Position numbers and translations under genes: made by a program. Source: Cynocephalus volans (taxonomy: Eukaryota > Chordata > Mammalia > Dermoptera > Cynocephalidae). From it: DNA of 64,000 bases. The notes under the pieces are model-generated. The model had not been told where the DNA came from and did not search any database. It saw only the letters and a program-made list of their open reading frames with translations. Of the stretch, positions 1 through 12,295 are shown piece after piece. Numbering within the stretch: the stretch's first letter is position 1; each line of letters begins with the position of its first letter. The DNA is taken from NCBI RefSeq assembly GCF_027409185.1, contig NC_084474.1:23527382-23591381 (forward strand), read 5' to 3'.

Positions 1-11
1 TATTTTTAAAG

Positions 12-225
12 AAAATTAGCCCTGAAACACCATCCAGACAAGAATCCAAATGATCCAGATGCTGCTGAAAAGTTTAAAGAAATCAACAATGCCCACACAA
101 TACTTACCAACATCTCAAAGAGAGATATATATGACAAGTATGGATCTCTGGGACTCTACGTGGCCGAGCAATTTGGAGATGAAAATGTTAATGCCTACTT
201 CATGCTGTCTAGCTGGTGGGCAAAG
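12..225 (+). CDS. DNAJC5B: DNAJC5B coding exon: second half of J domain and linker
   Basis: This exon encodes 71 codons of cysteine-string protein beta, a J-domain co-chaperone that stimulates Hsc70 ATPase on vesicle membranes and is enriched in testis in known mammals. It follows an AG at 10-11; base 12 completes a split Arg codon. The HPD tripeptide required for Hsc70 stimulation is at 31-39. The J-domain tail ([23 protein letters not shown]) and the linker ending SSWWAK follow. The donor GT is at 226-227, phase 0. The frame is open and agrees with the human protein as I remember it, covering residues 41-111. Upstream exons (start codon, first J helices) lie outside the window. DNAJC5 and DNAJC5G are the paralogs; the C-terminal tail in the last exon favours DNAJC5B. 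Identity is strong; expression is inferred from the family. Confidence 0.95.
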
Positions 226-3200
226 GTGAATCAGAAATTTTTTTTTCTTTAAACACAATTTCTCGGAAGACCGTGATATTATTCATTCTTTTAGCCTCCA
301 TTTCAAAGAAAGCCTAACTTATGACTATTAAGCTCTTGTTAGTAAAAGGAGATATTGCTTTCAGTGAAAGCTGTTATTTGGGGATTGTTTTTGCTGAAGC
401 TCATCAAATAATTATAAAATACAGCATAACTTAAAATACTTCTAGACACTAATTATACTTGAATTTGGAGCTTCAGGTTAATTCTGACTGCCCTCCCTCC
501 CCTCTTCCCCCCATAATGACTAATTAAGAACTGACTCATTGCTCAAAACCAAAAATAATTTATTAGTGTGACAACTGTTTAATAAATTATTATAGGACAA
601 ATTTAGCCATGTACTTTACTATTTTAGCATAGGCTACATCATCAAACACAATACTTGGGAGAATGAGTGGTAATTATGTCATAGGCTCACAGGAAGCCTG
701 CTCTGAGGTAGTAGAGAAGGAAATGACGGGGGAAAGGTGAGAATTAAGTAGTGGAGGACAGGGAATTGGAGGGACAGAAAGAGGAGGGGGAGACAGAAAT
801 GAGTATCTGGTCAAGAAAAAAGCAACAGGACTTATTGCAATCAGAATTGACATTTGCACAATAAACTTTGTTTGGTTTCCTAGGAATTTCTAATATATGT
901 ATGTTTGGTGATGGTTTTATATTTGTTTATGAATTTGATACCCTTATCGTCTGATAAAAGTATATTTACATATGTGCCATACATATAGCACACCAGCATA
1001 TTTTGTGGAAAGTTCACTTTACATTCATGTGAGTTTTAATTAGTAATAATAATAGTAATAAAAACCCAAATCTCCAAAAGGGCAGGCTTTATGCTGATGG
1101 CTATTTTCTTCCAGTGAATCTCGCTAAATTCAAGTTTTATATATGCAGGAAGAGAGAATATGCCTTTGTACGTAAGTAAGCATGCAGAGAGAGTCTGCAA
1201 CCTGAAGTCTCATTTGCTTTTTGTGATACCCAGAGTTCTTTTTCTGGGGGATACCTGGGATTCCCACTGGAACTCCTTTTTCTTTTATTGAAGACTTGGG
1301 AGGGAGATAAGTTCCTGCCAAGCAGGTTTGGAACTCAGAATGGGAATGTACATACTGACCATGTCATTTATGACAGTAGATTGAACACATATATCAATAT
1401 GGGCTTTTGGGGGCTTACATGGGAACCCAGCCTCCAGGCATGGCACTCTCACGGGAAGGCACATCAGCAGGTCCAGATAATTACACACGTGCGCCCGATT
1501 ACATACCGGGGCTGCCTGCGTAAAAATAAGAATAGGTTTCCTTTTCTAGGAACTTGACAGAATTGATCAAAATTCATACAGACAAGCAGAATATGCCGAG
1601 GAGTGCAAGAAATATACAAAAAAAGTTTTGATTTAAAAATAAATGCACAAAAAATATATCTTTCTCTTCTACTTGCGCCAAAGCCCAATAAAACGGTGCC
1701 CATCAGAGTGGCCTGGCACATAGCAATCATGTGTTAAATATGCACTACATGAATGAATAAATGTACCATCAAAAATATGTATTTTAAAAAATATTGGAGA
1801 TCTATTTGTGCCCAGTAGTGTGCTCAGCACTGTAAAGGATAAGGCCAGATTATTTCCTGAAAACAGTCTCATTGGAATAATTAAAGAATACAACAGGATA
1901 TGAATGAAAAGAAAATTTTCAGAGAAGAGAATAATATGCGAATTTCACAGTAAAAACAGAAAGGGCAAAAGTAGGTAAAGAAGGGAGGAGCTTCTTGGGC
2001 AGTGGCTCAGGAACAGTGCACAGGACAGTCTTAGAGGCATTTGCTGAGGAGGAGGCTTGGCAGTTTTGTTTTCAGAGTAATTTACCTAAGATTCTGAAAA
2101 TGTAAAGTATCCACAGCAAAGAGATTATAGGTTGAGGGTGTGACTCGAGCTCCCCCATTCCAGCCACCGGAGGCTGCACCCCACACCTGGGGCCAGAGCT
2201 GATGGCTGGAGTTCTGGGACAGAGGAGGTTCAACAACATTAAGATTTTTATCTGAAGTTACTGAAGCAGTGCAAGGCGCACAGATGATCTTTATGTTTTT
2301 TTTTTTTTTTTGGTGGCTGGCTGGTTCAGGGATCCAAACTGTTGACCTCAGTCTTATAACACTGCACTCTAAATGACTCAGCTAACCCGCCAGCCCAGTG
2401 AACTTTATCTTTTATTTCCCTTGCACGTTAATTAGATAAAATCTGCATCTTGATTGAAGATGTATAAACTACTTCCTTTCTATTTCAAATGTTTTTAATA
2501 AAATCATAAATCGATTTTACTTAATTCACAAAAATGGGCTTCTTTTAACTTCAATTTGGGGGAGTACAGAGAAATTATTTAGCAAACAAATCTTTTATAT
2601 TTGTAGGGAAATCATGGTGCTGTTCACTGGGAGGAACAAATCATTTGTTTATTAATTACTTTGTATATACATTAATATAGAGTAGGTATTTGTTAAGTGT
2701 CTACCACTTGCCAGGTACTAAATCCTTAAATAGGAGGGACTGAAAGATGACAACATATATTTCCAACCTTCAAGAAGCTCTCAGGCTAGTAAAATGAGAC
2801 AGACCCATTAATTGATCAGTGTTCAAAAGTGTCCACAAAAAAAGCACCAAGGTAGAAGTTTGCATGGAGTACAATTGGGACATAAAGGAGGAAGTTACTA
2901 CTTAGGGGCAGGGGCAGGAAAGATATCGCAGGAAGGATCTTTGATGTGAGTCTTCCTTACTAGGTGGGTATCTGTTAGGTGACAGGGGAACGGGAGGAAA
3001 CATCTAGGCAGATGAATCCACAGGGAGAGCAGAGGTGTAAGGCAAGGAGAGGGCAGATGAGGGAGGGTTGGCAGAGGCCAGATCACCACCATAAGGAGCT
3101 CAGGCTTATCTGAGAGGCAGGAGAGTCGCTGCGTAGGTCCGAGAGAACGTGTATTTCGGAAAGTTTACTCTAGCGGCGCTGTGCAGGATGGATTGGAGGG

Positions 3201-3770
3201 AGGCCAGAGTGGAGGCAGGGAGGCCAGGTGGGAGGCTGCTGACGTGTCCAGAGCAGGGAGAATGAGGATCTGTTCTAAAGCCCTACCCGCCGGGATAGAG
3301 AGAGGGGAGGATGCGAGGGATCTGGAGGAGAGAGACTCTACTGGACTTGGTGACTAATAGGACCGTGGGCGTGGGACGGGGAGGTAAGACATAGCTCTTC
3401 TTTGGGGAGAATGATTTGTTTTGGGGGCAGGGCAGCTTGGTTAGCTCATTCGACCTGTGGGGGTTTTGTTGGTTGGTTGATTTTTGTTTTGCTTTGCTCT
3501 GCTCTCAATAACGACCACAATAACTTAAGAACACAGAAGATGCCTTCCTTCGTTACTTTGGCTACAAGTCATTTTCTCTGGGTCTAACTTAAAGGCAAAA
3601 CTTTACAAGGAAATTGATTCCCAAGGAAACTAAAAAGACAGTTCTTACACGAAGTAAGCATGAGGGTGAGAATGGGGTCTGTGGGGTACATGGGTGCAGA
3701 CTTGGTTTCTGGGGTCCTCCCCCACTCCACTGCCCCTCACCCCACTTTGCTTTGCCTCTGTACTCCCCAG
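226..3770 (+). other. DNAJC5B intron (3.5 kb)
   Basis: The intron runs from a GT donor at 226 to a CAG acceptor at 3768-3770 behind a pyrimidine-rich tract. It holds one tRNA-Ile-like SINE (2296-2396). Two stretches, about 1800-2080 and 2690-3300, look like old mammal-wide repeats (wording such as 'cttgccaggtacta'), but I cannot assign a family. The rest is AT-rich with short chance frames only. Confidence 0.7.
2296..2396 (-). repeat. tRNA-Ile-like SINE, monomer
   Basis: A poly-T run at 2296-2311 begins an antisense copy of a tRNA-like sequence ending 'ccagccc'. Read on the minus strand it starts GGGCTGGCGGGTTAGCTGAG, which resembles the 5' half of tRNA-Ile with a Pol III A box, and carries a diverged B box. 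Flanking 'ctttat' words may be a short target duplication. It is one of eight related copies in this window. Confidence 0.8.
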
Positions 3771-3942
3771 ACCCTGTTTGTCGTCATCGGCCTCTTGACG
3801 GGCTGCTATTTTTGTTGCTGTCTGTGCTGCTGCTGCAACTGCTGTTGTGGACACTGCCGGCCCAAATCCGAGATGCCAGAGGAGAACTATTATGTGTCTC
3901 CAGAGGATCTTGAGGAGCAGATCAAGACCGACACAGAAAAAG
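3771..3942 (+). CDS. DNAJC5B: DNAJC5B coding exon: cysteine string
   Basis: This exon of 57 codons plus one base encodes the hydrophobic lead-in [10 protein letters not shown] and then the cysteine string [18 protein letters not shown], with 12 cysteines. In the CSP family the string is palmitoylated and anchors the chaperone to vesicle membranes. The acidic tail [11 protein letters not shown] follows. The acceptor is 'tactccccag'. The donor chosen here is AAG|GTGAAG at 3943: with it the three exons give a 199-residue protein, the same length as the human protein as I recall it. A second in-frame donor lies 21 bases downstream. The cysteine run is partly built of TGC/TGT codons, so it also reads as low-complexity DNA, but the frame is clearly the gene's own. 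Confidence 0.95.
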
Positions 3943-3963
3943 GTGAAGACGAGAGCAGAGGTG
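3943..3963 (+). other. DNAJC5B: alternative in-frame exon extension of DNAJC5B
   Basis: A second donor, GTG|GTGAGTG, begins at 3964. Using it would add 21 bases and seven residues (GEDESRG) without changing frame, because the next exon begins with the same phase. The intron sequence after this donor matches the consensus better than the upstream one. Which site is used cannot be told from sequence alone. Confidence 0.5.
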
Positions 3964-6900
3964 GTGAGTGTCCCTTCACAGGCCTGACCAAGCACCAGGT
4001 CCCATGGCGTCGACTATCACTAAAGTGAGAGAGATCCAACACCAGATGGGGGAAATCCCACAGACTGTCAGTTTTAGTACCTCTGTGGGGGAAGATAAAG
4101 GACAGTTACCTTTACCAGCCACAGAAAAAATCAAAACCAGTCACTGTTAGAGAAAAATCAGGAAATATGCTGATGATGAAGCAAAGCAAGGACAATTCAT
4201 GGTCTTGTTACAAGAGTCTGAGCTCTGGATTCAGGGAGGTTTGGGTAAGTGTCCAGGACAGGAGAAGTAAAGTAGAAATTTCTCCCAGGAAAAGCACTTC
4301 AGCCTGTTCCTTCAGGGTCCCTATTGAAGTAGAAGAGTATGGACATCAAAAAAGTCATCAACCCTTGACTTTTCTACCTTTTGATGGCTTGATAATGAAT
4401 CTTGGGTGGAATTGGGGAAGAATAATCCCTCTTCCCCTGAAGTGTAGCTTCTTTCTAAATACACACATTCAGGGGTAGCCTCAAACCAGCATCATGAATG
4501 GGACTATTTGCTTTGCTAAATCACCTCCCCATGGCCATGATATATTACTTGATTCTTCAAGTTCATTCTACCCAGAAATGAAAAAGAAAAAAATGCAAAG
4601 AAAGATAAGATCTCAAAGAATTCACACCAGGAGTACTTTGTGTTCTTTGGGAAATGCCTTTGTTTAAACAACCTAGGGTCAAACCTGCCATTGTCCTGCT
4701 CCATATTACAGCCATATTCACTGTTATTTTGTCCTATAGGAAGCATCTTTATTCTGGACCACAGACTTTATCACTAAATCCCCCCAAACCCTAGACAGCC
4801 AATTATCAAGAAAGTTACTTGATAACTCAGACAGTGGGCCACTGTTGTCAGAACTGCTGAAATTAGAAATGGTGCACTTCTCTGGACGGCACCATGCCCT
4901 GATCCTTTTGATCACACTAAAACAGAAATTTCAAGACATCAAGCACCAGACTGTTGTAAAGCTTCCATACGCCTTTTATCCTTGATCAAATGCGATACTA
5001 AGTAATATGCAGTTATTACCACCCTGCCCCCACCCCCGACTCCAGCTCAAAGGGAGGAGTCTTCAATCATGTGAGTCATACTGAGTCCCAGGCTTTTTCA
5101 GAATTGGGAACTCAGATAGAACAGAAGAGGTTTTCCTGCAGCCCCTTGCTATGGGGACCACTGGGCAGACAGTCCAGTGGGGGTGTTCTGACAATTTCTT
5201 ATTGCTGCCTCAGAACCAATTGTAGGCCCATGATTACAATTACAATCTTCCTTTGCTTTATTTGGGGTATAAAAGGACAAATTAATCTCTTTTCTTTCTT
5301 TAGTTTAAAGATTTTAATTGTGGTTCTAGAATCAGGCAATACTTCACCCCATAAAATAGATTAAATGTTCCATTGAGCTGAGCAAAAGAGGTAAACTTTA
5401 TAGACAGAAAAGGGGCTGAAAAACCAGAAACAAACAACGAAAAGTGGATTGGTTATTTCAAAGTTACTTTCCCTGTAAGTGGGGACAGGAGACAAAACAA
5501 TAGAAAAATAATTGATTGTTTAGCATCACCTTACTTCGGGCTGTCTTCTTGTGTAAGGATTAAAGCAGAGGAAATTTCATTACCATGGCTATTGAGGATT
5601 TAAACTGGCTTGTTTGGAACATTGGCTGTTATCACCTCTCCCGGTTTCTCAGAAGGTCAGACAACTTAGTTTGGTTTTGATAACATAGAACTTTAGCATG
5701 GGTGACTCCATCTTGACTTTTAGTCTGGTCTGTTGAGACCTAATGCAGAGACTTAGTCCAAGACAATGGCCTTGTATAATTTTTATTTAACAATTCCCCC
5801 CTTCTGGTCGGGCTGTGACCTAGGTGAGAGAGTGACCAAAACTTAGGTCATCAGTGCTGCTCTCGGTTATCATCATTCCAGATTCCCAGTCTCAGCACAC
5901 CATTCATAGGTTAAGGTGTCCTCCTTATCGTGCATTTCTTTCAGTTTTTGTTTTTCCTGCCAAAGAGAGACCATTTGATATTTGACGTATGGCTGCATAC
6001 AAACATTTAAAACTTTTGAGAGAATATATAGTGCACCAGGAAGATAAGTATTATGACTATCAAGAGAATAATTACCAAGAATTTGGATTATCCTCCTTAG
6101 CCAGGGTCCCCATGAACCAAACTGACTGAAATCAGATAACCAGATGAGTAGTTTGCCCATTTTAACCATGTAGCCTGTTTGCTAATTTTTTGTAATTGAT
6201 TCTCTGCAGTACCCAATGTATTTATCCGTGTACTGTGAGAAGTGTTAGCAATTGCACAGACTCCACCCTATTCAGCTGGTAGGTAACCTGGCATCCCATG
6301 ACAGGGTTAAACTAAGGCAAGAAATGGCAATTTGCAAGTCACTTGCAGACACTGTTGATTGCAAAATTTTAACTACAACTTTATTCTGCCAAGTGAAAGA
6401 GGTCGGCATAAGGAAAAAGTTAGAGGGTTAAGAGTCTCATTATGACAGAAGGTCTTATCCTGACTGTCTCGGGAAAAGCTGTCCACAGCATGAAGTTGGC
6501 AACTTCTTGTCCTGGGTTGCAGGTTGAATGTCTCTGGTTATGGCATCAGGTTTGTTTGGTGATCTCTCTTTATGGCCCACACATCAGTCATAAGACTTTC
6601 CCTTGAAATCTACATTAAGTTGTCCAGCTTTGGCTTATCAGGCTTCAGGAAAAGAGCAGTTCTCATTTCTTTGTTGGAGAGTTTTAGCCTGATATTAGAG
6701 AAAACTAAAAGAATTCAGAATCTAGTCCAGTGTGCAGGTAGATAATAAAAACTCAAAAACAATGAACAGGGCTACAATCTAATAACAAGTATACTATAGT
6801 GTTCTTTTGAAACATAATTTTTCTCTCTACAGTTGCCCCCATTTCTACCAAAGATAATCATGGTAAGACCAATTTGCATGGTTATTTACATGAGTGCAGC

Positions 6901-7217
6901 AAGAATAACCACATAAGCTTCTTTTAAATTTGCACTGCTGGAAATTTTGACAAGGAATATTAGATGAGACTTTTAAAAACCTCTTGATGCTAGCAAGCCA
7001 ATCCAACACAGACATTAGACTTTGCCTGATGTATCTAATATCTTAAGGTTCCTAAACATTCCACAAGGTGACAACTTACTCACTTGCTGGAAGGCTGGGT
7101 ATCCTTAAAGCTAGGCATTTTCAAATATGGCATTCCAGTTGAAACTTTAAAAATATAATCAATGTTTCCAGTTGTATCCTGTTAAAGAGAACAGATTCTC
7201 TTTAAACTGAAGTAAAT

Positions 7218-7405
7218 GGGCCGGCCCCTGGCTCACTCGGGAGAGTGCGGTGCTGATAACACCAAGGCCACGGGTTCGGATCCCATATAGGGATGGCCGG
7301 TTAGCTCACTGGCTGAGTGTGGTGCTGACAACACCAAGTCAAGGGTTAAGATCCCCTTACCGGTCATCTTTTTAAAAAAATAAATAAATAAATAAATAAA
7401 TAAAT
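7218..7405 (+). repeat. tRNA-Ile-like SINE, head-to-tail dimer
   Basis: Two tRNA-like units lie in tandem, the first with 'tggctcactcgg' (A box) and 'ggttcggatcc' (B box), the second beginning 'ggccggttagctcactggc'. A tail of repeated AAAT follows. A perfect 14-bp target duplication, AAACTGAAGTAAAT, flanks it at 7204-7217 and 7406-7419. There is no tRNA-unrelated body, so this is a 'simple' dimeric SINE. Confidence 0.92.
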
Positions 7406-8161
7406 AAACTGAAGTAAATAACCATCTTGCCATAAAAATAAGAATATTCATGAATAGTTTCTAAATTCTGGATAAATCAGGTAGAGAGGAAAAGTAAATA
7501 TTCTAATTTTTTGTTTATAAGAGTATGCTTTACCAAATTTCTATAAGCTAAAGATGGCTTTAGAGAAAAAAGTTTCCTTAAATCCAGAAAACAAAACATT
7601 AAAAGATCCAGCAATGTTTTAAATAAAGAAGCCCTAAAAACCATAATCTTCAATTAGTTTCATGTAATTAAATTCTTGCTCTGATCTTGGTTAATAGTTC
7701 CACAAACTTATCAGTTTCCTCACTAGAATTTTAGAAGTTCAGTTCAATGGTATGAACTCAAAGTTATTAGAAACCTGTACTTATCAGTTCTTTTTATTCT
7801 TTACATGAACTTCCTTGAAGACACAACACTTTAGGGTTATAATTGCTTGCAAAGCACTTTCAGAAAGAACATTGGAATAAAGCAATTAACCGTGGACATG
7901 AAGACTTAACATGGCCATAATTAAAGATTTGATGAGAGTTACAAATTGGCCCCCCAAAATTGATTATTTCTGTGGCATACAACAATTTAAAACAACCGAA
8001 ATTGTGACTGATAGCATATTTATCAAGACGTATCAGATTTCTAGGAACTTTACACAATTTTGGAACATATCCATATAAAAATAACTCAAAGAGGAATAAA
8101 CATCACTGCTTATTTGACAATGTTTCCCATATAATTTAACTTACCACATAGGCCCAATTAG

Positions 8162-8287
8162 GTTTTTTTGTTTGTTTGTTTGCTTTGTCTTTTGGGGGGT
8201 TTTTGTGGCTTCCTGGTACAGGGATCCAAACCTGTGACCTCGGCATTATAAGGCTGTGTTTTAACCAACTGAGCTAACCAGCCAGCC
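8162..8287 (-). repeat. tRNA-Ile-like SINE, monomer
   Basis: T-rich start (TTTG repeats) and an antisense tRNA-like body ending 'gagctaaccagccagcc'. A 9-bp duplication CCCAATTAG lies at 8153-8161 and 8288-8296. Confidence 0.88.
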
Positions 8288-8377
8288 CCCAATTAGTTTT
8301 AATAGCTCTCTTTTATAGATCCTTTGAGAAGTTTCAGGGCCCTCTGGAACATCCCAAAGTTAATTTGAGGTCAAAGA

Positions 8378-8738
8378 TGAAAGAAAGTGAGCCAAGACAC
8401 CAGGTACTGATCAAGCTTTATTAAAGAAAAAGAAAATCTGCCGGGCTACGCTCAAAGTGGTGGGGAGCCTGGGGCTGCCCTCAAAATGGAGGACAGCACC
8501 AGATGTGGGGGTGAGAGAGCTTATATAGGGCACTAAGGGCATCAAGGTGGGGCATTAGGCTAATGCCGAAACTACGCGACCAGGATGGAGAACTGAGCCC
8601 TTGTGGAAGCAAAAGGGTTTCTGTTTTGCAGAAGTCACGAGGCTTCTTGAAAAAGGAAGGGGGGAGGGGAGAAAAGGCCAGTGGGTATTTTGTGCTTATT
8701 GTGTGCACAATGGCACTGGTCACATCCAAAATCCATCA
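8378..8738 (-). repeat. 3' LTR of the ERV
   Basis: 361 bp, matching the other LTR throughout apart from small indels: it lacks a block present as 'ggctggctgatacc' in the 5' LTR. The antisense word 'caagctttattaaag' contains an AATAAA polyadenylation signal on the element strand. The TATA-like 'gctTATATAGGG' seen on the plus strand is conserved in both LTRs. Confidence 0.93.
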
Positions 8739-8939
8739 TTCCTGGTTTTTAAGAATAAAGAGAAGGGAAAAGGGGTGAAGGTCTCATTCTTCTGAAGCTA
8801 CTTCCTGCTGGAGATGGGTGAAGGTATGGAAAAAATAAAAGATTTATGCTGGCAGGTAAAACAATTATTTGGCGGGGTATTGGTTTCATGTGGGGAGACT
8901 GTATTCTTCCAGGGAAGGGTCGCTGATTCTGAGGGGCTG

Positions 8940-9920
8940 ATATCCTCCTCACAGGAGCAATTCGGCAACGTTTTGGTTGGTGAAAGCCTGCATTCATTCC
9001 TGCAAGGAATTAGAGAAACACAAAAAGAGACACAGACCAAAGGGTAGGATGAGTCCCAGCACAGTGAGGGGCCCTAGTAGGGGCATAAGCCAGGGTATCC
9101 AAGGGTTCAGTGAAATGGCTTAAATTGTTTGGGATCACCCCAGGCTCACTTACATAATAACAGCATTCCTCCCCCAAGAAGAGGCAGGTGCCTTCCTTCT
9201 CGGCTTAAGGAAGTCAAGGGCCTGACAGTTCTGTAAAGCAACTGTCACGAGTGGGTGACCTGTCACTGGAGGGAGGAGATGCTGTCTATGCTTAGTTCTT
9301 CTGAGAATTTTTGATAGAATTGAGAGGCAGTAGCAAGACCCACTATGCCAGTCCCAGTTGCAGGAAGGATCCCTGCCCCAATTAAAAAAGGTACAATTAG
9401 TGCCCTACGGGAGCAGGGGGCACTTTCTGGGGGGGGTGCAAAGTTAGTCCTAGTTCCATCTCCATCCCTCCATCTGTCTGGACAGTGATGTCCCAAGGAG
9501 CCAAATGAATATGCAAGAAATCTTGTTAAGGGGAAGGCAGCAGGATAACATAGTTTTACAAAGGAAATATATTCCTGTTTTAGGGCATGGATGAGGAGAG
9601 GGTAAGTGAGCAGTAGCGTTTGGTGTTAGTGAGGCAGAGTGTGGGCAGGCCCTGCACAATGCTGACACTCCCCACTGAGGTGAGATTAGAGGAAAGTGAA
9701 GAGACATTTGTGGAAACGTTGCAGGCTGCATCGATGGTGGGGGGGTGACCACAAAAAATTTCTTGTGAAGTGGGAGACAGATGAATCACTTGAGGACCAG
9801 TCTGATTCACTGAAGACTGCATCGTCCCTGCAGATCTGGAACCTCCATGTTCCAGGTAAGGGGGAGCATTGAGATAGGAGGAAAAACACGGGAAGGATAC
9901 AAAGCGTTGGGGGGGCCAAA
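8940..9920 (-). pseudogene. ERV env remnant
   Basis: Minus-strand fragments resemble a gammaretrovirus-type envelope. They include a surface-subunit piece (about 9450-9920), a hydrophobic fusion-peptide-like stretch (about 9330-9400) and the CX6CC cysteine motif of the transmembrane subunit at 9160-9186. A hydrophobic membrane anchor follows near 9010-9060. Stops and frame changes separate these pieces, and the segment before CX6CC carries stops. No intact envelope can be made. This is a fossil and no function is proposed. Confidence 0.8.
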
Positions 9921-10079
9921 AGAATTTAAAGGGTACATTGCCACAATGAAATTGCTAAGAAGCACCCTACTGAGTGGAGGTAAAGACGTGCCAAGAGAAA
10001 TCTTCCTATAATGTTACACTCCTTTGGGGCAGCACTGGCCAATCCTATAGCAAGTAGTAGAACAGGTAGTATGATAAAG

Positions 10080-11580
10080 GTTAGGAAACATGGGGTGGCA
10101 TGTACTTATCATGTTCCATGACGGCAAACCTGCCATAGCAGGTCAGGACCAGTCTTGGAGTAGCTCTTGTGTGAAAGACATGAAGCGGGTCTGCAAGAGT
10201 GAGATGATAATCGCTGAGGGAAAGATCAGCCCTCTTCTGGGACTGGGGAAGAGTGGAGGTCCTGGAGATTTTTAGTTTTGTGGATCCTAAAATGGACGAA
10301 GTGTAAGGAGGTGTTGGGTTGGGAATTGAGCAGAGGGACCCCTCTGGCTTGGTGTTAACAGATTCTTTGGGTAAAGTCTCAGGTGCTAGTTTTACCAAGG
10401 GTAAGTGATTCCAAGGGGCCTTTCCTAGTACTTTTACTGCCATGAGAGTGGTGAGAAGTGCTGTATAAGACCCTTCCCAGCATGGTGAGAGGGACTTTGG
10501 GACTCGGGTTTTAATATACACTTGCTATCCTGGGCTCAGTTTTAAATCTGAGGGGGTGGTGGGGAAAGGATGAGGTAATAGAAGGTTGGCCTGTTCCCGA
10601 AGAAGGTCCCTAATGAGCAAAAGAGTAGGAAGATACTGGCATAAAGACGATGAGCTGGAAGGGAGAGGTGTGAGAGTGAAGGGTCTGCCATACATAAGCT
10701 TGAAGGGGCTGAGGCCTGTGGGCTTGTGGGGGCAGCTCGTGAGCGAGTGAGTGCTAGAGGGAGAAGTGGGGTCCAAGGGAGATGAAGCTCCATGGGCAGC
10801 TTGGTGAGGTGTGTTAGATTTACTATGGCATAACCCACCTGGGGGGCGGGCATGGAGGTGGCACTCCCTTCTATGAATCATGTATGTTGGGGCCGCATAA
10901 TGGGATGCAGGGAGATGTGTGGAAAGGAATTGAGAAAGAGGTCTAAAGCCTCCATGCAATTGTGTTCTAAGGGTTGTGAGTGCTTTGGGATGAGAGTGGC
11001 TGGATTTAAGGGTGGGTGAGGTTACAGGAGAACTGGGAGTTTTCAATGAAAGTAAGGTGAATAATTGTAGGTGCGAAGGGGAGAGAATTGGCATGGCCTT
11101 ATGACTGAGAAGGTCTTGACTGTTTGTTGTGCAGAAGTTACTTTAGAGCTTTCTTGTGCTAAAAGGGCAGCTGCCACCAAGGCCCATAAACAGGGGGCCC
11201 ATCCTTGAGCTGTGGTGTCTAGTTGTTTAAAGAGGTATGCAACTGGGGAGAAAATATCTCCTGCCTCTTGTCCCAAAACTCCGAGAGCAAATCCTTGGGT
11301 TTTGGTGACGTATAGGATAAAAGGATGACATAGGTTTGGGAGGGATAGAGCTGGGGCTGCGAGGAGAGCAGCTTTTAATCACTGGAAGGGAGAATGAATG
11401 GGCTTTGTGGGATCTAAGGGAATGGCAGGATCCCCTTTGGCTGTCTCATAAAGTGGTTTTGCTGGCACGCCAGAGTTAGGAATCCATAGGTGAAGATACC
11501 CTGCAAACTCTAGAAAGAAAGGATTTCACTCTTTGTGGTAGAAGTAGGGAGTTCAGAAATTAGACTCTTACGATCCACCA
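10080..11580 (-). pseudogene. ERV pol remnant: RNase H and integrase part
   Basis: Minus-strand frames at 10525-11094 and 10081-10521 show integrase C-terminal features: the segment TGLSPFKLMYGRPF, and then a basic domain ending in the WEG...LLT pattern seen in gammaretrovirus-like integrases. The N-terminal zinc-binding and catalytic DDE segments are not readable as an open frame. RNase H is expected at about 11100-11580, but I see only degraded traces. Confidence 0.75.
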
Positions 11581-12109
11581 TTATTTCTCTGGTGTTGGGG
11601 GTGAGGCGGGCTCCGAAGTAGGTGACTGAAGGGGAAGAAATGTGGGCCTTGCTGGGGGACAATCGATATCCCCTAGAAGCCAGGAAATTAAGGAGGCAAC
11701 AGTGTGGGCCTTTGAATCCTCACAGGAGGGGCTACAAAGGAGCAGGCCATCCACATATTGTGTTGAAGTGCTAGAGGCTGGGGGAAGTTCAGAGAAGTCT
11801 TGAGCTAAGGCCTGGCCGAAGAAGCGGGGGCTATCCCAAAATCCGTGGGGCAAAACTGTCCAAGTAAGTTGTTGGGAATGGCACATGTCAGGATCAGTCC
11901 TGTACTAAACGGTATGAGCCGTTAGACTTTATAAACAGAAGGATGGGTGTATTAAAAGGTGAGTGGGTAGGCTGTGAGAGACGAGAAGAAAGGAGTTTGT
12001 GTACGACGTGTTTTAAGCCTATTAGGTGTTTGTCAGTGATGGGGCGTTGTGGGACATTAGGGAACAAAGACGGGGTTCTGAACAAGGATAGGGGAATGGT
12101 GCATAGCAA
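11581..12109 (-). pseudogene. ERV pol remnant: reverse transcriptase part
   Basis: Two minus-strand frames (11894-12109 and 11581-11886) carry the RT palm with the LPHGFWDSP segment and the catalytic YVDD-type motif. The second catalytic Asp is replaced by Gly (YVDG, codon 11746-11748). A frame break separates the two pieces. The polymerase is therefore inactive both by frame and by active-site loss. Confidence 0.85.
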
Positions 12110-12295
12110 TGGAGGGAAAAGAAGTGTCCCCTACTACAGGATTAACTTTGTCGGGGGGGAAGGGGGAGGATAGAGGATTCAGGGCCAGGTCTGGGGTGGC
12201 CTGTAGCAGGAGCTAAAGGGTTTAGGGTAAGAGTAGCTTTGAATTTGAAAAGAATGTCCCATCCCAGTGAGGGGGTATTGAGGCATTATTAAGAA

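Larger units (their letters stand above)
5080..8372 (-). repeat. probable ancient ERV1-type element, left part
   Basis: Long AT-rich antisense-looking sequence with wording I associate with old, mostly non-coding ERV1 internal regions and an LTR-like piece near 5100-5770 ('gcatgggtgactccatcttg', then a C-run 'aacaattcccccc'). It continues after the younger ERV at 14779. No coding frame survives. The family assignment is from memory and uncertain. Two SINEs interrupt it. Confidence 0.4.
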
